Of a stretch of DNA of 64,000 nucleotides, positions 56,801 to 64,000 are shown piece after piece. Source of the DNA: Purpureocillium takamizusanense (lineage: Eukaryota; Ascomycota; Sordariomycetes; Hypocreales; Ophiocordycipitaceae); contig NC_063070.1 in the NCBI RefSeq assembly GCF_022605165.1, positions 2,170,001 through 2,234,000 on the forward strand, in the 5' to 3' direction. Numbering within the stretch: position 1 is the stretch's first letter; each line of letters starts with the position of its first letter. The notes under the pieces were generated by a model that worked only from the letters and a program-made list of their open reading frames with translations, ran no database searches and was not told where the DNA came from. The translations under genes and the position numbers were made by a program.

Positions 56801-59800
56801 GGACAGCACATTCACCCATGCCGCCTGGCAAGCAGACAGCAGGGATGCACCGATCGCCTTCAGGCGCCCCTGAACCTCGATGAATGGCATATCCAGAGAG
56901 ATGCTGTGCGTGCATTGATTGATGTCCGCGTTGGAACGACGCTGGAACAATATCGATGGTTGGAAGCTTCGGAATTGACCGGCCCAGAAGTCGTCAACAC
57001 CATCCGGCAAGCTCAGCGCTTGTTGGATGAATGGCTTGTAGGGTACTGGCGGTGGTAGAGTCCACCCTTGTGCCAAGCATTCCACTTCCTCCCAGAGGTT
57101 CCCCATTGCGACGCCGTCATACAGCGCATGGTGGCATATGATGGAAAGAAACGTCGAACCCCTGTACTGAATGAAAGCAAACGAGACAGGTGGCGCGCCG
57201 GAGTCAATAGGCTCCGGCAGTGCTTTTAGATGCTCATGGGCAGCTCCCGCGAGTGACGGCTCATGGACGTTATATGTTCTCCAATCAATCTTCCAGTGTC
57301 TTAGCACCACCTGCGCTATTGGGAATGCGGCATTGCTGGTCGTAACAAAGCAGGTTCTGAGTATGCCGTGTCTTTGTGTCATGACGTTCCAATAGCTTCT
57401 CATGTCACCTGACGGAATGCGTAGCCGAAGGAGTATCTTGTTGCAATAGCTACCCTGTCCCTTCGAAAGCATGGCTTCCTGCAGCGGAGTGCAAGGCAAA
57501 GTGGTTTCGATGTTGTCCGGGTCTTGAAAGACAAAATTTCGAGCGTCGGCGGCAATTTGGGCACAGACATCATCAAAGCTTAACTGGCCAACATTGCTCG
57601 AGAGCGCTTCACTCCTCTCATCCATGGACCTGGCAAGCTGTGCAACACTGGGATTTTGAAGAATTGTCGATATGGCGACCCGACGGTCGAGCGTCGCGCT
57701 CAGAGCCCGGGCGAGGTCAATCGCGGTGATCGAGTCGACGCCCAAGGCAGCAAAAGGTGTCCACCGCCCAACGTCGGCCGCGGAGACGTTTCTCTGCTTC
57801 GCTATCACGGCTGCAATGGTAACTTCCGTAGCATTCCAGTCCGAGTCATGGGCGGGATCGTGCACGATGCAAGAGGCGCTTTCGAGGTAGTCTTGCGACA
57901 AGCCTTCGAAGCTCGCCAGCAGTCGTCTTCTGTCGACTTTGCCGCTGGACGTGAGAGGTACTTGGCTGACGGGTATCAAGTAAGATGGCACCATATAGGC
58001 TGGGACCTTGGACTGGAGACTACCAAAGAGGACACGATTGGTCTCGGGGTCAACATCAAGCGCCGTGAACGCTAAAGGTGACTTGCGGTTGACATAGAAG
58101 CACGCAAGCTGCTTAGACGACCCCGGTCCTCGCCGAATAGAGACCGTTACCGCAGCCTGCGCTATACCAGTGCTCGTGACAATGCTGTTCACTTCGCCGG
58201 CTTCGATGCGTTGTCCGCGTAGCTTCAATTGGTCGTCAAGCCTGCCAAGTATCACCAGGGATCCGTCGGGAAGCATTCGCCCTAGGTCTCCAGATCGGTA
58301 AATTCTCCCGTATTCTGGGTGGATGATGAACCTTTCACCCGTGAGATGAGAATCGTTCAAGTAGCCTTGGGCAACTTGATCGCCACCGAAACAAAATTCA
58401 CCCACCCAACCGACGGGGACGGGCCGAAGTTCAGACGGCGCAATGACGAACACGGATGTGTTTGGAAACACCCATCCCAGGTGGTCAATATGATCGTCAC
58501 GATCCATTCTTTTGACACTGCAAATATTGGTGGTCTCGGACGGGCCGTAGCCCTGCCACAGCTTGTCGCCCCAGCGGTCCAGGACGAATTGAGTCATTGG
58601 CTCGCCGGCGGTGACGAGGAACTCTACGCTCGGAACATTCGTGGGGTCGATCAGAGATGACACAGTTGGTGTCAGGCTCAGATGGGTGATGTCCATTCGC
58701 CTAATTGAGCTCTCTAGGTCTTCGAAAAGCACGTCGTTTGTCGCGGAGCAAAGGCACATGCCGGCATGCCATGCGAAGAAGATCTCAAAGACTGACACAT
58801 CGAACGCCTGCGAACATGCTTGAAGGAAGCGCGGCTGTTTTGCTGACGTGACCGGGTAAGTTGAGCGGAGATGGGTGATATTGCTGACGATGTTCCCTTG
58901 AGTCACGGCGACACCTTTCGGCGTGCCAGTCGTACCAGACGTATATATGACATATGCGAGACGAGACGCATCGGCAGGAATTTCCAGGTTTTCCCGGGAA
59001 AACAGCCCCATACGAACATCATCTGTGCTCAGCAGTTTGACATCGTGCATCCGACCCAACGCTCTCAAAGTAGAGTCATCGGCAAGGCAGAGCGTTATCC
59101 TGCCCTGGCGAAAGATCTCAACAATTCGTGCCAACGGTGTTGTTGGCAACACGGGGAGATACGCACACCCAGCCTTGACAATGCCGAGCAAGGAGCAATA
59201 GAGCATAGGTGACTTGTCCATGATAATGGCAACAACTTGGCCGATCTGTGCTCCCGAATTGATCAAGAAATGGGCTACTTGGTTCGCAGTCGCATTGAGA
59301 TCCCGAAAGCTCAGTGTTTGTGGCACTGTGCTGTTCAATGACGTGCTGAAGGAAAGCGCATCGGCCGACGGAATACTTGCAGCAATCTTTTCGAATCCCG
59401 TCGCAAGATCTGGAACGCCCTCAAAAAGACGTGGTCCCGGATTGTAAAGAGAAAGGCCCCCATCAAAATTGCCAATGATTTTGTTGAGCGGTGCATTGAT
59501 ATCATTGACCATGTTGTGCGCAAAGCTCTGGAGCTGCCCAAGAAGATGTTCGACGAAGTTGCTTGGGATATACATGGAGTGAAATGTGGCTTGCAAAACA
59601 AATGTGTCGTCTCTGGGCTCGAGTTCAATGAGCAGCGTAGTCTCGATGCGGTCAAGGTGAGACGTCGGTTTGACGAGCAGTTTGTCGGCGTCTTGTGTCG
59701 CTGGAGACTCTTGATACACAAACAGCACATCGTAGAGGCTTTCCGCCGGCCTCAGCCCTGCAATCTTCCTAATGTGCGCGAGGGGCAAAGTACAATGCTC

Positions 59801-62660
59801 CATGATGGCATGATTTGTGGCGTGGATGCTCTTCAGGAGGACCGAAACGTCTGCTATGCCGCTGAAGTTGACTCTCAATGGCAGAGATGCCAAGCAGGGA
59901 CCGATGACCTTTTCAATTCCTTCAATGGGTATTGTGCGCCCCGATGTGACAGTTCCCAGGATGACATCCTGTTCACCCACAATGCCAGCCCATACCAGGG
60001 CCAGCGCTCCTTGGAAGAGGACGTGGGGGCTCACTCCAACCTCTTGGCCAACCCTTCGCACGATATCTCGAGAGAGATTGCTCGTCACATGCATCGTCTC
60101 AATCTCATTTCGCGAGGAGTGTCTGGTGACCAGCCTAGGAAACGGTGTCTTGTTCCATCCAAGGAGGTGTTCGCTCCAGAATGATCTCGCCGCGTCATTG
60201 GTGTCCTTTATGTCATCACTGACGTAGTACTGGGCAACCTCTCGAAATTGTGGCCGCGGCGCTATCGTAGTTTGGCTCAACAGAGCTGTGATGTCGCTTA
60301 GGATCGTGTCCAGGGACCATCCATCGTATATTGCATGGTGTGCCTGGATTAGCACGTCATGTGGCGTTCCTTGCGTCGAACACTTGATCTGAACCCTGAA
60401 CGGCTTGAGAAAGTCCTCGGGCGCTGTGAAGCCAAAGTCTGCATCAAAGGCAGAGACAACACGGACGTTGTCTTGAGGAAATTGTTTGAAGAGGACGGCG
60501 AGGTGCTGACCATTCCAGAGCGTGAAGCCCGTCCGCAGTATCTCGTTTGCGCTAGCAACTTGGGTGATGGCTGCCACGAGATCCTCTGCTATAAGCTGTG
60601 GAGCAGCCTGGAGCTTGATATGATTGCAATAAGCATGCTGATTCTGTGCCGTCTCGGCAAGCATGGCAGATTGCAACGGGGTGCAGTAGGAAACGGTCTC
60701 GATCTGTGTTTCACGCGCGTGCAAGGCTGGAATGGCGTCCCGAATCTCATCAACCTTGTGCAACAAGCTCAAGTGAGAATCTTCCCGTCCGTTTGCCCCA
60801 GTATCTTTGCGCTCTCTAACAGTGGCACAGATGTCGGCAACGGTTCTCTGCCTCAGCACGTTTGTAGCTGTCACCTCCAGGCCTTCGGCACGTAAATACG
60901 AAGCCAGCCTGATGGCTTTAAGGGAGTCCAGTCCAGCAGATGAGAGTTCCGTCCGCCTGGTCGCCTTGAGCTCGAGTGTTTCGGACACTCCTCGAACGAT
61001 GGCCTGGTCACGAGCTGACAGCTCCTCGACAAATTCGGCGTCCATCTCTTCAGACTTCTGGTGGCTATAATCGGATTTGAGCTTCCGCGTGTCGACTTTG
61101 CCGCTGGGCAGGCGCGGGAACTCGCTCATTAACACGACTTCGCTTGGTACCATGAAGCGAGGGAGCCACTCTTCGCAATTTGCCATGACGGCATCCTCGG
61201 CGACGGATTCATCGACTGCACAAAAGACCACGAGGTTGGAGTCGACAACCGCCGCTACCGCACCATGACATCCCTGTGTTTTGAGGGTGACCTGCTCAAT
61301 CTCGCCAAGCTCAATACGCTGACCGCGAAGCTTGACCTGCCCGCTCGACAAGCGGCCGAGACACTCGAGTGTGCCCTCAGCCGTAATGCGTGCCCTGTCT
61401 CCAGTTCGGTATAGACGGCCATAATGTGTTGAGATAAAAGCAGATGCCGTCTGCTCCGGTCGATTCAAATACTCCCGCGCCAGCTGATGACCACCGACGG
61501 CCAGCTCTCCAGCTTCACCCACGGGAAGGATTTTGAAGCTGTCTCCTGCAGCAGTGGTGCCGGGCTCGATGACGAAACAGGAGACTGTTTCCAGAGGCGA
61601 GCCAATATTTCCGGTGTTCGAGCTAGAGGGTAGTGCTGGCTGTAGGGTGCTAACCGGCCAGTTAGGGGAGTGCCAACAAGATAGTAGGCGCGTACACTCA
61701 CCAGTGGATAGTTGCCTCCGTTGGTCCGTACATGGCCCAAAGGATGCTATTGCGACTTGGTCCACCCCCAAACTCACCGACGACACGAGCATTGAGCATC
61801 TCCCCAATAGTCAATAATAGCTTCAGTCCAGGTGCTTGGTCTCGCGTTCTTAACAAACTGCCAGCCACACTAGGAGTTAATTCGCAGGCGTCCACATTCA
61901 TATGACGCAGTATTCGAGGCAAGTCGTCGAGCATTTCCTCTCGGTGCACAGATATAAGCGTGCTGCCCCTGAAGAGCGGGAAAAATATCTCAAAGACGGA
62001 AACGTCGAAAGTAGGCGCCGCGAACTGGAGGAACCTCGAGAAGTGAGGCACATGGCGATTGTGCGCGAGCAAGGCCTGTGTCGCTGCGGAATGCGAGATG
62101 CCAACCCCCTTTGGTGTGCCTGTGGAGCCCGAGGTATACATGACATAGGCCAGATCGTCTGGCCCTGGCTCTCGAAGTTTCGCAGCACCACTGTTGGATG
62201 TGATGTCTATATCGTCGACTTGAATGATGCGCACGCCCGCGTCCACGGGTATCTTGGGCGCAAGATCGGCGGTTGTCAAGATGACGCTAGCAGACACATC
62301 CTTGAGGATGAACTTGATTCTCTCGGGAGGAGCATCCAGGTTGAGGGGACAGAATGCACCGCCAACTTTAAGGATGGCGAGTTGGGATATATACAGGAGC
62401 GGACACTGGCGAATGAGCAGAGGGACAACCAGTTCTCCTTCTGAGCCTTCGCCGAGCGTGAGCTCGTTCGTGATGCGTTTGGCGATACATTCCGCCGAAC
62501 CGTGGAAGCGACGGTAGGTGAAGGATATTCTCTGGCCGTGGGCAAGGTGTTCGACAGCTTGCGAGTCGCTTGGGGGCGCGACAAGATGGTGGAGCAGTTG
62601 CGGTCCTGGAACCTTCTTGGGATTCGCGTTGAGGATGGACAACCTGTCCGAGTCCGTCAT
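47851..62660 (-). CDS. Ferrichrome-type siderophore nonribosomal peptide synthetase (SidC/NPS2/NPS1-like)
   Basis: Three exons, 62660-61702, 61649-48173 and 48000-47851, encode 4861 aa. The first intron (52 nt, GTGAGT...CTAAC...TTAG) restores YGPTEATIHC-TLQ. The second (172 nt, GTACGT...CTGAC...GTAG) adds 49 residues ending in the condensation-domain finish LAIGVFGPRELLSG. The start at 62660 (MTDSDRLSILN) was preferred to one 32 codons upstream. The order is A1 (20-540), T1 (Ser562), C1 (HHAIYDG, 757), A2 (1060-1580), T2 (Ser1626), C2 (1826), T3 (Ser2174), C3 (2378), A3 (2675-3190), T4 (Ser3253), C4 (3463), T5 (Ser3802), C5 (4008), T6 (Ser4356), C6 (4540). All six carrier serines and the second His of every C domain are present. 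C4 and C5 have FHALYDG and AHALYDG. Each A domain keeps YTSG(S/T)TGTPKG. Repeated A-less T-C pairs are the hallmark of ferrichrome synthetases, which build cyclic hexapeptides with three acyl-hydroxyornithines. The precise product is not determined. Confidence 0.9.
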
Positions 62661-64000
62661 GATGCTCTCAAGCGTGAGAGTGAGATACGGGACTGGGTTT
62701 AGCCAAATCAAATTGGCCAGACAGCGTGTGCAAAACTTAGGCGATAGTCGAAGCACTCAGCCAAGTCTCTCTCGCCCAGCGATGCACGAATTTCTCAGTT
62801 TACTCGACTCGACAACAACACAAACGGGCCGAACTGAGCTGCAGATAGTGGGCGTCGACCGTCCTAGGCGGTTTACGGCCTCGCGCGTCAGTGCAAGCAA
62901 GCGGTCCTCGTCTTCCCCACCAAATGGGTAAGTCAAGTCGTGGGCCCCCGGGGGGTCAATGGAAGCAAACCGCCGCAGGACCGAAACGACGGGAGCAGCT
63001 CATGCAGACATGCCGGCCAATGGGGACATTGATGATTACTCCCTCGTGGGAGGTATGATCTGCGGGCTGGGATGGTGACGCAGTCCGCAGCAAATCCGCA
63101 GCTCATCAGACGTTGTGATCTCGTGCACTTGCAGGGCCTCTGGGTAGCGACGAGCCTGTCAGCGACGAGGTATTAATCAGCCGTGGGTCTCTGGAGCGTG
63201 CAATTCGCCAGATGCAATGCAAGGCGGGTGATATTCTCGTCGTCGACCGTCGCTGCAGGAGGAGGGTGTGGAAAGGAAGGGACGGCGCGAGATGCAGCCA
63301 ACGATGGAGCTGCAATAACGCACACCAACTAAAAGCCACCTGACGAGCGACGGGCAACCCCTGCAGTCGTGCGGGCGTGCGGGCGGGTGATGTGACGGGG
63401 GCGTGCGAGGTGAGGCCGGACGCGTATGAATTCCAGATGCGTCGGCCAGCATGAACCTTGGGGGCATGGAGGGGTGCACGTGGGATGTTCTCACATCGAA
63501 GGTTTGAAGCTCGAGGCCTGGAGGCCTTGATGGGAGGGGGGGGGCGGGAGTGGATGAGTGGGTGAGGCTCCCGGTTGTGCGGCTCACTGGCGGTGAATGC
63601 TCTGTGACGAGTCGAGTCCGCAGGTGGTGCGATGATTTGAGGAGCTGAATTGTAATTTTTCCCTTGGGCAAGTGGATGCGGTTTGACGTCCCAAGGCCGA
63701 GAGGTCGATGATGACCTGATGATGAAGTGTAATGCGTTGGGGGGGAGCCCACTGCCGCCGCTAAAATCTAAGAAGCTCGGCCACTTGAGGTCGGACAGCC
63801 GAGCCCCAGTCCGTCGTAACCCCCCCCCCAGCGCCGTGCATACGGCGCCCCGCCGAGAGCGACAGTACCTTGCGTAGGCAAGGTAGTACCGAGGTTGAGG
63901 TGTGAATGAAAATAGCTCCGTCGACGGGAGTGAGGTGCAGCCAAAGTGCACTTTGTGTGTCATTCACAGATGTATGCTCTGTGTGCGTGGGGGGGCGTGG
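62661..64000. other. NRPS upstream region to the window edge
   Basis: No supported gene. It holds the NRPS promoter and leader. A 285-codon minus-strand frame (63106-63963) has Arg/Pro/Ser/His-rich composition and no domain, so it is read as non-coding. G- and C-runs occur at 63536-63543 and 63821-63829. The neighbouring gene, possibly a siderophore partner, would lie beyond 64000. Confidence 0.5.
62712..62848 (-). promoter_or_regulatory. CCAAT and GATA-type motifs upstream of the NRPS
   Basis: Reading toward the NRPS, CCAAT occurs at 62716-62712 (52 bases before the ATG). HGATAR-type sites are at 62742-62747 (CGATAG) and 62843-62848 (AGATAG), and another CCAAT lies on the plus strand at 63017-63021. 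Fungal siderophore genes are typically repressed by a GATA factor (SreA/Sre1) and controlled by the CCAAT-binding complex with HapX. I did not find the extended ATCWGATAA consensus, so this is only suggestive. Confidence 0.3.

Noticed and set aside
63106..63963. A 285-codon minus-strand frame upstream of the NRPS
   Set aside because: Low-complexity Arg/Ser/Pro/His composition, no motif, and it lies in the presumed promoter and leader.
1..64000. CRISPR arrays, bacterial operons or prophage genes
   Set aside because: No spaced direct repeats, ribosome-binding sites or phage genes were seen; spliced genes and gene families are fungal.

Overview
The window looks like nuclear DNA of a filamentous ascomycete, probably a sordariomycete and perhaps hypocrealean. 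This is inferred from three things: short introns of about 50-270 nt with GTRNGY donors, CTRAC/CTGAC branch sites and YAG acceptors; GC-rich coding sequence; and fungus-specific families (Zn2Cys6 regulator, Pth11/rhodopsin-like membrane protein, DUF1752/DUF3295 regulator, ferrichrome-type NRPS). The genus cannot be fixed without searching. I see no rRNA, convincing tRNA, transposon or CRISPR array.

Layout. 2.8-6.2 kb (+): ENA-type (IID) P-type ATPase whose M3-M4 block is missing at a frame-shifted junction. 8.7-10.6 kb (-): AreA-GATA-like/DUF3295 regulator. 10.6-17 kb: long gene-free tract rich in simple repeats. 17-17.8 kb (+): seven-helix membrane protein of the DUF7703 type. 18.4-19.5 kb (+): ACC deaminase, tail to tail with a secreted amidase (19.7-21.9 kb, -). 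23.6-25.1 kb (-): rhodopsin-like membrane protein. 28.4-29.2 kb (-): GNAT acetyltransferase. 29.5-31.5 kb (-): four-exon Zn2Cys6 transcription factor. 35.2-35.7 kb (+): small VOC/glyoxalase-fold protein. 36.0-37.5 kb (-) and 41.3-42.9 kb (+): divergent betaine aldehyde dehydrogenase and choline oxidase. 44.5-47.3 kb (+): DUF1479 protein. 47.9-62.7 kb (-): three-exon NRPS of 4861 residues.

How the genes fit together. Choline oxidase and betaine aldehyde dehydrogenase make a complete choline-to-glycine-betaine pathway under a shared 3.8-kb divergent intergenic region. The NRPS has the order A-T-C-A-T-C-T-C-A-T-C-T-C-T-C (three A, six T, six C domains), which fits an iterative ferrichrome-family hexapeptide siderophore synthetase (SidC/NPS2/NPS1 type). 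No ornithine hydroxylase, acyltransferase or transporter lies inside the window, although the NRPS promoter runs toward its right edge. ACC deaminase and the amidase both release ammonia, but their convergent layout alone does not prove a shared pathway.

Intergenic regions are long and carry a recurring family of short GTAC-centred motifs (TACTCCGTA, ACTTAGTACGTAGTA and similar), many homopolymer and dinucleotide tracts, and a diverged 141-bp tandem duplication at about 34.4-34.7 kb. All spliced models were built by eye; each one closes in frame.
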